DNA of 64,000 bases. Origin: Lobulomyces angularis. Lineage: Eukaryota > Chytridiomycota > Chytridiomycetes > Lobulomycetales > Lobulomycetaceae. The notes under the pieces are model-generated. The model was not told where the DNA came from. It did no database searches and was given only the letters and a program-made list of their open reading frames with translations. The number at the start of each line of letters is the position of its first letter. The first letter of the stretch is position 1. The stretch lies in NCBI GenBank assembly GCA_027604685.1, contig JADHYX010000051.1, positions 422 to 64,421 on the forward strand, given 5' to 3'. This document shows positions 49,923 through 60,647 of the stretch, one piece after another. The translations under genes were made by a program, and so were the position numbers.

Positions 49923-51416
49923 TTAAATAAATATCTGCCTCAATTCAGTAGGAGCGGTTATAATTTGACATTGCGGACAAACTCTTTTAAAAGCTAAACT
50001 CTGCAACCAACATCTAATTTTTAAATAAAAAATAATAAAATAAATTAACGAAAAACTGCTATACTTTTCACAATGAACATGCCAACAATTAATGCTGACG
50101 CAGGGTTTATCATAAAAATTTAAACAAATTAAGCAGTTTGGTATATTGAAGATTTTGTCATTATCGTTGTTGGAACTTTTCTCTCTATTGCTATTGGTGA
50201 ATCTTTTTAAAGTTTTTATTTCCATCTTTAAACTTTCTATAATTAATTTTGAATCTGGTGGAATTGATGGGTTTTTCAGTATTAATGTCAGCTCTTGATC
50301 TGAATCAGAATCTTGATAAAAGATTAATGGAAACTTTAAAAAAAATACCCTCATTTTCAACATCAAGCAGATTGTCATCAATTTTATCATTATTTAAATT
50401 TTTTACAATTAAAGCATTTTCATCTAAAAATGCTGTTTCCACATTGGTGTCTATTTTCAATTCAGAAACATTTTCATCAGTTGCTGTAAAAAACTGCTGT
50501 AATGCTTCTTCACTTAAATGTGAGTTTCCGTATATCGTACTAGACTCTTCTTCAATTTCAACGTCCTCGTCTACATCTTTATCGGTTTTTTTATTTACTG
50601 AATATCCAATGTCTTCATAATTTCCTAAAAAACACAACTTTTAAGCACATATTACCAAACAATACCTTGCAGCAAAGATGTGGCTCGTACTCTTGTTTGA
50701 CCGGCCCAGGTATACTCTTCCCAGTCATTTGACTTTTTGAATGAATTATTGCCATTATCCAAATTATTACTAGCATTTTCTACATTGCATGATATAGCTA
50801 AACATTCATCAATATGTAGATTAACCAAGTGGGTATCTAGTGGTAAAGGCTTTTGGCACATGAAACAAATTTGATTTAAAAGAGACAATTCTAATAAAAC
50901 GTTATATAGCGCATTGCAAAATATTGATACCCTTTTCTGTTGCATCCAAAAATTTTTTTTTTTTTTTTTGATTGAACTGAAGGATATCCGAATTATCCAA
51001 ATTTTGTCTTTTTAATCTGGAAGCTTTTAGCTTGCATAATATCTAAACTACAATTAAATATAACTTTTTATATAATTCTGTATTAATTTTACCTGTTCAT
51101 TCTCATCTAATTTCATTTTCCTGCCTTTTTTTAGTTGTTGAGAAGCCAATATGGCAGCATTTCTTTTAGTTCTATAAAGAACATTTAGTGAAGTTTGTTT
51201 AGGTAGAAAATGAAAATGAAAAAAAAGGGTAAAACCTTTTTTCTACTATCTTGTCTGCTTTAACTAGTTCAAGCTCTTTCATATAGTGATTTTCAAATTG
51301 ATCAGAAGTTAATTTTTTTTCACAGATAGGACATTCTTTAAATCAATTTTTTATTAAAAACTGAATTGCCTTTGATAGTTTTATATTTATATGAGCAAAA
51401 AAATGATACCTTGCAT
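49923..51416 (-). CDS. RNF220: RNF220-like RING E3 ubiquitin ligase
   Basis: Start MQECPICEKKLTSDQFENHY, where an ATG codon plus CAA G forms a mini-exon (51416-51410) spliced to a C2H-type zinc finger. Then come VEKRTKRNAAILASQQLKKG, RKMKLDENEQILCKLKASRL and KRQNLDNSD. A poly-Lys/FLDATEK stretch leads by a 43-bp intron into ELSLLNQICFMCQKPLPLDT (second finger). NDWEEYTWAGQTRVRATSLL is the diagnostic RNF220 block. The RING closes the protein (CLICLNFYDKPCVSINCWHV HCEKCWLQSLAFKRVCPQCQ) and ends ITAPTELRQIFI, matching the animal ITAPGDLRRIYL end. A run of 17 A lies in coding sequence and encodes the lysines; frame is kept without invoking an error. Confidence 0.87.
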
Positions 51417-51759
51417 TTTGTTTAAAAAGGGAATACTTAAAGTGTTTTTGCTAATTATGTTGTTAATCTTGATTGGATTGCTTCACCCAATTCAGTATAG
51501 AAATTGAGTTTCTTTGGTGTAACACCTAAAAAGTGATAATAGCACAGTTCATATTTAAATCCGAATTTACGCTATAGCAATTGATAACAGTAATTTGCTG
51601 AAGTTGCCTAGATAGGAGTATAAACGAAATTAAGTTAATCTCTACCATTTAAATCAAATTTTATTGCTTCTGCTCTAATACATAACTATAATTTTATAAA
51701 AATACTTTCCTTTTTGATGGGAAACATAGAACTACTTTGAGGATTGCCTTAATTTACTA
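51417..51759. other. spacer with a possible mini-gene on the minus strand
   Basis: Between the RNF220-like start and the SET stop. On the minus strand several GT..AG pairs could join very short exons here, e.g. into a 30-residue product ending NFYTELGEAIQSRLTT or a 46-residue one starting MVEINLISFILLSRQLQQIT. Neither is recognised. Confidence 0.3.
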
Positions 51760-52648
51760 TTATTCATCATCACCGTCGTCTTCAGCAAATTCATCTTCAA
51801 CTTCCAACAAACCTAAGTAGCTCTTGGTGGCACTTTCATAAAAATCTAAAAATTAATGCAACAGACTAAAATACACTATAAAAACCTTTTGAAAACATAG
51901 ACTCTTCATCTTCAGGCAAATCTTCGCTTAAGAACCATTCAAAGAAAGGCGGAGGTCCTTGAGCTCTCATTAACTCTTCAAAATCATCTTCCTCCAAATC
52001 TTCCAGGTTCTCCTCTTCATCTGCTTCTTCAAATTTCCTTTTTTTTTCTTTATGTTCAACATTATCGCTGCCTTTCTCACGTCCTTCGTGATCATGAGAA
52101 CAATTCTCACCATGAACGTGAGGTTTTTTTATTAACTGTTTCCCTTCTTTCCAATCTATTGGTCCTATTTTAACTAAAAGTCTGGCATGATCATCACCTA
52201 AATCCACAATTCTAATCAAGAAAATAAATAACAAAGAAAGTTGTAACTATACTCTTTGTAAATTTGCGTTCCATTAAAAAATCCATTGTCTTTTTTAAAA
52301 CTTAAAATTACTTTGTAACTTTTACAGTTTTCTTGACTTCTTTCGACTTTTACTATGAAACGCACATTATGTAAGTAACAGATTAAATTTTTTACCTTTT
52401 TCTAACTGTTCAATTAAGCTTTTCTCCTCACCGGTAATTAATTTACTAAGCTCAGGATGGTTTAATAAACTTTTTGACCAAAAACCTTTTGTTTTTTCCA
52501 CTATAGAGTTCCTTTTTTCTAAATGCTTTAATTTCTTTTTGTTGATTTTTAATAACAGCTTCTCTAACTCTTTTTCAAACTCTTTATCAATATTTAAAAG
52601 TTCTTCCTCTTCCTTTAGACAATTTTCTAATTCTGGTGAAATTTGCAT
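51760..52648 (-). CDS. SET: SET/NAP-family histone chaperone
   Basis: Histone chaperone of the SET/TAF-I/Vps75 branch of the NAP fold. Start MQISPELENCLKEEEELLNI, then dimerisation helix, TKGFWSKSLLNHPELSKLIT (the typical FW..L.NHP motif), EQLEKVEVERSQENCKSYKV, FKKDNGFFNGTQIYKEIVDL, and the earmuff end GPPPFFEWFLSEDLPEDEES. An acidic tail closes it (EVEDEFAEDDGDDE). An insert rich in His and charged residues (KPHVHGENCSHDHEGREKGS) sits where animal SET is short. Start codons of SET and the divergent NDUFAF7 lie 49 bp apart. Confidence 0.87.
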
Positions 52649-52697
52649 TGGTTTTTTTTTTTTTTTTTTTTTAAAAAAATAACTGCCTTATACACTA
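52649..52697. promoter_or_regulatory. 49-bp bidirectional intergenic region with poly(T)
   Basis: Only 49 bp between the SET (-) and NDUFAF7 (+) start codons. It is dominated by a T run followed by A, a poly(dA:dT) block of the type that excludes nucleosomes in yeasts. Confidence 0.5.
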
Positions 52698-54446
52698 ATG
52701 TTTATAAAATTAAAAGAAACGAAAGTTTTATTCACATTATGGAATGGAAATGTATTTTTAAAACAATTTTTCAGTAAAAGGACTTCAACAAGTTCGACAA
52801 AACTGACCAAATTTTTAATAGACACTATTAGAATGACGGGACCACTAGTAAGCCTTGCAATCCATACTAAAGTTTAACTTTTTAAAAAAAATTTTAAAGT
52901 CAATTGCTAATTATACTAAGCACGCTTTAATTCACCCCTTAGGAGGATATTACACAAGAGAAAATGTTTTTGGGACAAAAGGCGACTTTATAACTTCTCC
53001 AGAAATTTCGTAACAAATAAAATATTCTGTGCGGTAATTATTATTTTTCTTAGGCAAATTTTTGGAGAACTGATAGCAATTTGGATTTACTTTCACTGGA
53101 AAATGCAGCCTTTTCAAAATGTAAATTCTACTGATAATAGAAAAATTTAATTGTCATTGTGCTTAGTTTAGGTTAATTGAGTTAGGGCCGGGTAGAGGAA
53201 CGCTTATGGCTGATATACTGAGGGTATATTAGACTTATAATTTTTATAAAATTTTTTGAAAAAATAGACGTTAAGTCAATACGAAGATTTTTATAATAAC
53301 ATGGATTCAGTAAATTTTGTTGAAGCAAGCAAAACTTTGCAAAAAAAGCAAAATGAGACGTTGCAGGATTTTTTTTCTTCTAATAAACAAGAAAAACTTA
53401 ATAAAAAGGTAGTTTGGCACGAATTTTTCAATGAAATTCCAAAGGATATTACCAGTCCTTCAATTATAATCGCACACGAATTTTTTGATGCATTGCCCAT
53501 TTTTAAATTTCAGGTAATTAATGGGAATTTTAATTTTTTTTTTTTTTATGGTAGTTTTCTTTTAACAATAGTATACCAAAAATGGCTGGAGGGAAATTTT
53601 AGTGGATATAAAGGAAGAAATTGAGGAGTATTTTAATTTATATATTTTTATCATTTACCAAGAGCAGTAAAAACAGTGGTGAATTCAGATTTGTGTTGGC
53701 ACCAGGAGAAACGCAAGCCAGTATATCTTTAACTGATACGCCTAGATTCGATGCAGAAAAAAAAGTTGGCAATGTTATTGAAGTATCTGCGGAGTCTTTC
53801 GATAGTACGGTTAAATTATAGCTTCACTTACTGTTTTTTTAAAACTCAAGTTACTCGAGAAATCGCCTCTAGGATTAATGAGAATGGCGGTTTTGGATTA
53901 ATTTTTGATTATGGAAAAGATAATGTTTCAAATGATAGCTTACGGGTATTTTCTTGACTTTTCATAAAATATTTAAAGCCTTGAAATTTATAGGGTGTCA
54001 GCAACCATAAATTTGTTAGCATATTAAAAGAACCCGGGAGCTGTGACATAACCGCAGATGTGGATTTTTCGCTTTTAAAATCAGCATGCTCGCATCTTGG
54101 TAAGGATATATGTATATTGATAAAAAGTGTTGAAGAAATCTTTTTTTTTTCCTTAGCATTCCCATATGGCCCAATTACGCAAAAAAAATTTTTAGAAACT
54201 ATGGGCATTTATACAAGATTGGGAATGTTGTTAAAGAAAGGTGGTTTAAATAGTTCTCAGAGAAAAAGTTTAGTGTCTGGTGTTAAAAGATTAACAAGTT
54301 TGGAAAATAATGTAGGCATGGGAAATATTTATAAAGTGTTGGCAATAACAAACAATCAGTTAGTCCCTTATTCCTTTGATAGTGACGAAACATTAGTTAA
54401 TGAGACTCGACAAACGGAAGGGTTGGAAGAGGAAAAAATTAACTGA
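52698..54446 (+). CDS. NDUFAF7: complex I assembly methyltransferase NDUFAF7 (MidA/DUF185)
   Basis: Mitochondrial SAM-dependent arginine methyltransferase needed for respiratory complex I assembly. The start MFIKLKETKVLFTLWNGNVF and FLKQFFSKRTSTSSTKLTKF make a presequence. Family blocks follow: TIRMTGPL, SIANYTKHALIHPLGGYY, FGTKGDFITSPEIS, QIFGELIAIW, LIELGPGRGTLMADIL (SAM loop), SIIIAHEFFDALPIFKFQ, KNGWREILVDI, GEFRFVLAPGET, GGFGLIFDYGKDN, DITADVDFSLLKSAC and GPITQKKFLETMGIYTRLGM. Introns such as F-D^I-T at about 53798 keep the frame. A complex I assembly factor implies that respiratory complex I is kept, which matters if this is a parasite lineage that has lost functions. Confidence 0.92.
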
Positions 54447-54502
54447 AAACTGTCGCAGATTATTAGAAGTATTTTAAAGAAAAAAGGCTATCTTCTACTG
54501 TT

Positions 54503-57500
54503 TTAAATTTTATAATTGGTTAAATCAGGTTTCTTGAATCTACTTCCACAATAAATGCATTGACTTGAAATGTATTGCAACAGGCACAAAACAAAATTAT
54601 GCTCGACTGATTCATTCTCAAAGTTATCTCCCGTTTTATTTAAATTTTTAAGCTCTTCCTCAAAAAATAATAATTTTCTATTACATCCCAAGCAGCTACA
54701 TAAAATAATTTTTAAAATTTCGAAATCAATTAAAATTAACCTAAGTATATATGGACTTTCACAAATTGCAAAAGTTACGCTGCATCGCTCCCAGCAATGA
54801 TTTTTAGCACAAATACCCTCCCAATAATTGTTTAACAAAAGTCCCGAATTGCAGCATGGGCATTTTTCGTTAACCAAAATAAAAAAATCCTCGTTAAGCA
54901 AAACTTCCTCATCTTCCTTATGAGTAATACTGAATTGTAAGGACTGTGAAAAATAATCACAAAAAGAGGCAGTCTTGAAAGCAATTATAAACAGTAAATA
55001 AATGATACTACAAGTAATGAAAGTTCCTAGCTTTCACTTACCTCCTGATTACAGCTCAATTCTTTTTCTAAATCATTAAGGTATTGCGAAAATTTCTGCA
55101 AGGTTTTTCGTAAATGATTCATAAAGGGTAAGTTTTTGAAAACGATTTTCCAACTTAATTCAAGAAACTTCTGCAAATTCAGATCCCTTTTCACTACACT
55201 TGATATTAAAACTTTTCGTAAATTAGAATTTAAAAGTAAATTAAAAATTAACTTCAAATAAAAACTCAAAATAAGAATGTTGTTTTGCTTAAGTGCTTCA
55301 GTAATTTTTTCCTTGAAATTTTCGCTAACTGATGACTATTTTTTCACAAGATTAAATTAAAAACATACTTTAACCACACCTTTAAACAAATACAATAGAA
55401 ATTCATCAATTTTAAGCAATTTAGGCTAATATTTTGAAATAATTTGGGATTTAATTCTAACAGAACTGCTCTAAAAAAAGTTAATTCACACTGTGAAATA
55501 TCATTACTCATCCCAACTACTGTGACCCCCATAATTGTTTCCAATAGTATTTTCTTCAGCTACTATTTCCTCCACAACCGCAGAAGAATCGACATATCCT
55601 TTCATTAGAATACTCATAAACCTATAAAAAAAGGACTCGGCTTCTCCAACTAGTGTGTTGGCATCATTTTGAGAGTAGATAATGATATCCCAAAACAAGT
55701 GTGATGGTGAATAACTTTCGGCTAAATATAAAGCTTCTTAACAATAAAGTATAATTTTCCATACTAAGTTGTTTTTGATGTATCAATTTTTTAAATCGTT
55801 CAAACAAAAATGATTCCAAACTCAGATCATTATTACTGTGCATTGGTAATGGGAAAAAAAAAGATTCATCAAATTTTGCTATATTGTAATACAATTCCGA
55901 CGAAGCACCAACTCTGAAACAAAAATAATAAATGGCGAAATAGAGATTGTATTACTGAAATAATACAAAATCTGTTAAACAGTTAAAGGTAGTGAAAACT
56001 CCATATATTCTGATATCTTTGGTATAGTTATTTTTCTTATTATCTTGTGTATCGTGATCTTCTTCATTAACAAAACAGTGTTCCTTAAATATAACGGCTT
56101 GATTACGTAAAGCTTCAGTGAAATCCAGCAGTAGTTTCAATCTTCTGCTGGAGACTTCCACTTTAAATGCTTTTCCATCAATAGTATATACACGTAACTC
56201 ATCTGGAGACGCTCCCCATACAAGTCCTACAGTGATAAGTATTTTCAACTATTTTTACCTCCAGTTCCAAAATTACTGGGTATTTTTAACGAAGAAACAG
56301 TCCCGGAAGAGTTCCCTGTCTTACTATTACCAGAAGTACTCCAAACAAATAATCTGCTTCCTTTAGATATAGCACAGAGTGGAGCAGTCTCATTGTACTA
56401 ATTTCGGAACGTTTAATATTAATAACTTTGAATTTAAATTACAGGGCACTTATAGAATAAAAGTGATTGACAATTTCTTAAATCCCCCCCGCAAATTTCT
56501 TCATATAAGGAAACTTCACATCCAATCGCACCGTCACTTTTGAAAGATAACTTGAATAAAAAACTTTTAACGCAACCCTTATGATCTGCAGCACATAAAA
56601 AACATCCTATTATTTTAAACAAGATGAAAATAAATATTAAGAATCAAATAATTACGCGCTTCATCATTATCCTTGATCCATTTAGAAAAATCCATTAAAA
56701 TCACCCATGAATCGTCAAAAGCTTGAAACTCTGATATGATTCTAGGTATTTCGTTACAATAACTAGATAAGGAAGATTAGTGCCCGAGGTTTGTATCTAA
56801 TGTTACCTCCAGATTACAATCGAACCATTTTTGGACCCTGTGGCCATCAAGGATGATAGTGTGCTAGTTGTGATTAAGGCTGGCTGAAATGTATCTGACC
56901 AGCAAGCGGCTACAGCAATCAAAAAATCATGAACTGCCTAAATTATATATCTTACACATAGTTTCGACTTTATCAACGTATTTTTTGGAGACTGTTACGT
57001 TGTTTTCATTGCAAATATAATGTTTCACTAGCAGAACGGAGAGATCATGTATCTAACAAAATGGTATCAAAAATTACGCTTAAAAAAGGTTACCTTATCC
57101 CATTTTGAAACATATGGATCATTGGTAGGGCCAAATATATACACTTTCGAAGAACCAGAAACCACGATTAACAAACAACTGTAAAAAAAAGTTAGATAAT
57201 AGGTTATTCAAAATCAACTAATAACCTGTTTCTCTTAGTACATCCAGAAGGAGACCAATCAACCTGATGAAAGGATTCCTTTTCTAACATTTCCCTTCTA
57301 TAATCGTATACGTCTTCCGTTCCCATTAAATTCAAACTACCTAATTGCTGGCATTTGATAACTGTTTTATAAAAAGAAAACTGCTGGGAAGATGATAGGT
57401 TTTGAGTCAAAATGTAAACAGATTGGGAAACTTTAACTAAACGTGTATTAAATAATGCCAAGGATAAGTAATTTCTTAAATTGCCAATGTTCCAAATTAC

Positions 57501-57591
57501 CTGCTATTTGATTGTCACTAGAAATTTTAATAGAGTTTGGTTGCTTTGGACCATGGGATTTAAATCGGATATGATTGAAGGTGGATTCCAT
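54503..57591 (-). CDS. GTF3C4: TFIIIC 90-kDa-type subunit (GTF3C4)
   Basis: RNA polymerase III factor subunit with WD-type propeller and C-terminal zinc finger. First exon MESTFNHIRFKSHGPKQPNS to SSDNQIA joins VKVSQSVYILTQNL by removing an intron ending CGTTTAG. Then FHQVDWSPSGCTKRNR, LLIVVSGSSKVYIFGPTNDP, ILMDFSKWIKDNDE, GLVWGASPDELRVYTIDGKA, and the finger CPCCNSGLLLNNYWEGICAK NHCWERCSVTFA with further CxxC pairs (SCLGCNRK, CIYCGSRF). The finger plus GHxWxRC-like core is the TFIIIC90 zinc domain. Several middle exons were only read roughly. Confidence 0.8.
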
Positions 57592-58664
57592 TATATTGAA
57601 TTTTTTTTTCTAATGAACGTTAAAACAATACAACAATTTTTGATAAACAGGCAAGTGAAGTGAAAAGCAAACGTAGTATATGTTTATATTCAAAGAACTA
57701 CTTAAATTTCTTTGTATCTTTCCTTCACAATGACTATTTTTTGAAGTATAATTTTCGGCATAATCGTATTAGGTGGTTTTAAAGATTTCCTAAACTCCTG
57801 CATTTCTTTCTTTGTCTCTTATTAAAATAATTAAACCAACTCCTTATCATTAACCAGTACTTGTCCTGCTCGAAAGGAAGATAAATGGAGATGTTGCAAC
57901 AAAAAACATCCCTTATCATTACGAAAATATATTACTTTTGAGTTACTAAACTCTCCTTAGCAACAAGTAAATAGTATTTTTACTTATAATTTTACTTGCC
58001 AACCCATCTCATTAGCAACAACAACATTTAAGTTTTTCTCTTTTTTTACTCTACAAAATTCTCTCTTAAATTAGCTTTTACAGTTTGACTGAGACCTATC
58101 TGATTGAATATGAATAGGTATAACAGCATTCTCAAAGTTCTTTTAGTAACTTCATCACCCACCACCAAACAACTTTTTAAAATTATTTTCAACTTCAAAT
58201 CAGTACAAAATCATAAACAGAGAGAACTGGAAAGTGCCATTAAATACAGATTAAACACTAGGCAGCAACTATAAGAGTTATACTTCATAGATTATGAAAC
58301 AGTAATATTACTACAACTATGAAAAATAAAACTTGTGCTTTCAAAGTTATATAATGGAAGTTACAGATCATATTAGAATACATAGTAGATTTTAGCTTCA
58401 TGTCTCTCTGTGTTCCTCTCCATTCAATGTTAAAACAATTTTAAATTAAACTCACTAATAACAAAGCTTGCTGGTTCATATATCAAAACAAGGCTGTCAA
58501 ATATGTTGTCACTTTTAAATGTATTTTTCCTTAGCAATTGCTGATTTCGAAGTTGATGCCTTTATTAAGAATGAGAAGTTTATGGTATCAGTAACGACTA
58601 CCTCACGTCCTTCAGAGAATAGATACTGTAAATCGGAGCTTAAAAATATTTGAAAAACTTCATA
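57592..58664. other. intergenic, divergent upstream region
   Basis: About 1.07 kb between the TFIIIC90 and IFT57 starts. No supported gene. An open stretch at about 58537-58640 (AIADFEVDAFIKNEKFMVSV) directly precedes IFT57 in another frame and may be leader sequence. Confidence 0.4.
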
Positions 58665-60275
58665 ATGGACTCTTTGTTAGATAACCTAAGATTACTAAAC
58701 TATCAAAAGGAATTTTTAGCAGAATAGTAAAGATTTATTTTCTTAACGTGAAAAATTGATATTTTTATTCCATTCAGTAAATTCTCGCCACTGAATAAAA
58801 CATACTTTGTGCTTCAAGATAAGAATCCTAATGAACAGTTTTTTATCTTTGCTTGTCTGTGTTTTTGGCTTGTAATTTTAATTTTTTAATGATTATGAAC
58901 TTAACAATTAAAAAAGGTAAAAATATGTGGAGGAGACTTAGATAAACCACAGCAATTTGATGATCCTAATGCTACCGTATCAAATATTCGTTAGTTATTT
59001 AAATTACTGTTATGTGACGATTTTTTTTTAACATTAGTTGCTGCTGCGAAAAGCTTACAAATCAACTTTGATAATGGACCAAATAAAATTAAGCAAGGAA
59101 ATGGTGAGTTTGTGGTGCAGTTATTAACAATGTTATCTGAAAGAGCATTGCAAATCAAAAAATTTGTTTTTCAAAAACCAAGCCATAAAACAGAGGAGTA
59201 ATAAGAATTTAAAATCTGTGTTAATTAGTTTAACTTAGTTTTGCAGAGGAAGCAGAGGTGGACCATGAAGCGGAAGTTACTACTGAAAATGTTGAGGAGC
59301 ACTTGTTTTTAAATCAAGAGGATGACGATGAAGACATGTATGTTGCAGAAATTAAAAAAAAAAATGAAGAACGGTAACTTTTTGTTAGAAAAATATAAAT
59401 TAATGTTTAGACCATTGACTTCTATTATGCCATCAGTAGATTCATCCGATTGGAAATTAGAAGTAGAGCGAGTCTCTCCACTACTTAAAGTTCAGATACA
59501 GAATGACAACAAGGTAAAATTTCTACACAAAAAGGGTTTATTTGGTAAAAAAATTTTATTAAGGACTGGAGAATACATTTAGAGCAAATTTCTTTTCACT
59601 ATTCTAAGATATCAAACTTATTTGTTTCCACTTCTGAAAATTTAAAGTTGCTGCATAAAGAAGTAGAAAAAACTTTAGAGAAAATTAATAGCAGGGAGAA
59701 ATATATCAATAGTCAGTTTGAAACTCAGGTAAAAAATTTTCCCATGTTCATTTCAGTTACATTTCCGAACTTGTTTTGTTGTAATTAGACAGAAGAGTTT
59801 AGAGTATTACAGGAGCAATTATCGATGTTAAAACAAAAACATTCGGTTTCAAACTCTAATGTGACAGACTTGACTACAGAACTATCCAGAATTAGTGAAG
59901 AACTGGATTCAGTGAAGGTGAGTTACATTGCTCACAATAAATCCTAAAATTTTAAAAATAAAGTCAAGGATGGATGACATAGGAAATGGAATGACAGACT
60001 CAAAACCACTTGTTAATATTAAACAAGGCGTTAGCAGATTGAAGGTTTGTTTAAAATTTCATTTACAAAGCTCAAACCATTGTTTTTTTGTCAGAACGAA
60101 GTTAAACAAATGGATTTAAGAATTGGAGTAATTCAGCATACATTACTTAATGCCAAAATGAAGAACAAAGGTACTTTAAACGTCCCAAATTTCAGTACCG
60201 CGCAGGTAAAGCTAAAATTTCTGAACTTACCTTTTTAAAATTTTTATCCAGATATTCGCAATACATGTGTTATGA
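58665..60275 (+). CDS. IFT57: intraflagellar transport protein IFT57
   Basis: Subunit of IFT complex B, required to build cilia and flagella. MDSLLDNLRLLNYQKEFLAE joins YKFSPLNKTYFVLQDKNPNE, QFFIFACLCFWL, VKICGGDLDKPQQFDDPNAT and GEFVVQLLTMLSERALQIKK (the CH-like N-terminal half). The coiled-coil half has SSDWKLEVERVSPLLKVQIQ, NDNKDWRIHLEQISFHYSKI, TLEKINSREKYINSQFETQ, GMTDSKPLVNIKQGVSRLKN and MDLRIGVIQHTLLNAKMKNK. Each matches animal IFT57 in order. The last intron gives FSTAQIFAIHVL; reading through its donor would give VKLKFLNLPF. A GTGAGT inside NGEFVVQ must be skipped to keep the conserved block. Confidence 0.92.
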
Positions 60276-60647
60276 GAATTCTTTTCACTTCTCATTTCTT
60301 ACAAATTTTTTTTTTTGGCTTTTTTTTAGAAACATCGCAATTTATAATAAAATACAATTTATATAATATGTTAAGAATTAGCAATATTTTTAATTTCATT
60401 AACTTCAAGGTATTATTCTCTTAACTTATTATTGGCAACTAAATCAATAATTCTAATATTCTACCTGATATTATTTTCCAAATATTTGACTTTACTGATT
60501 AATTATTTAACAATTTGCTGTGTGGTACTACTAATCATAAAGTTAACAGACTCGTTTCGTTAGAAAATTAGTTTACAGATATTTCAAATATTTTTTTTTA
60601 TAATATTTTTTTTAAACTCCGGTTAAATATACATAGTAACTTAAAAA
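60276..60647. other. intergenic between IFT57 and kinesin-II
   Basis: AT-rich spacer of 372 bp separating two co-oriented flagellar genes; no motif recognised. Confidence 0.45.

Noticed and set aside
50652..50945. ORF starting MQQKRVSIFCNALYNV and an apparent frameshift at a 17-A run
   Set aside because: A 43-bp GTATCA..TTAG intron restores the RNF220-like frame from DATEK to ELSLLNQ. No frameshift is needed.
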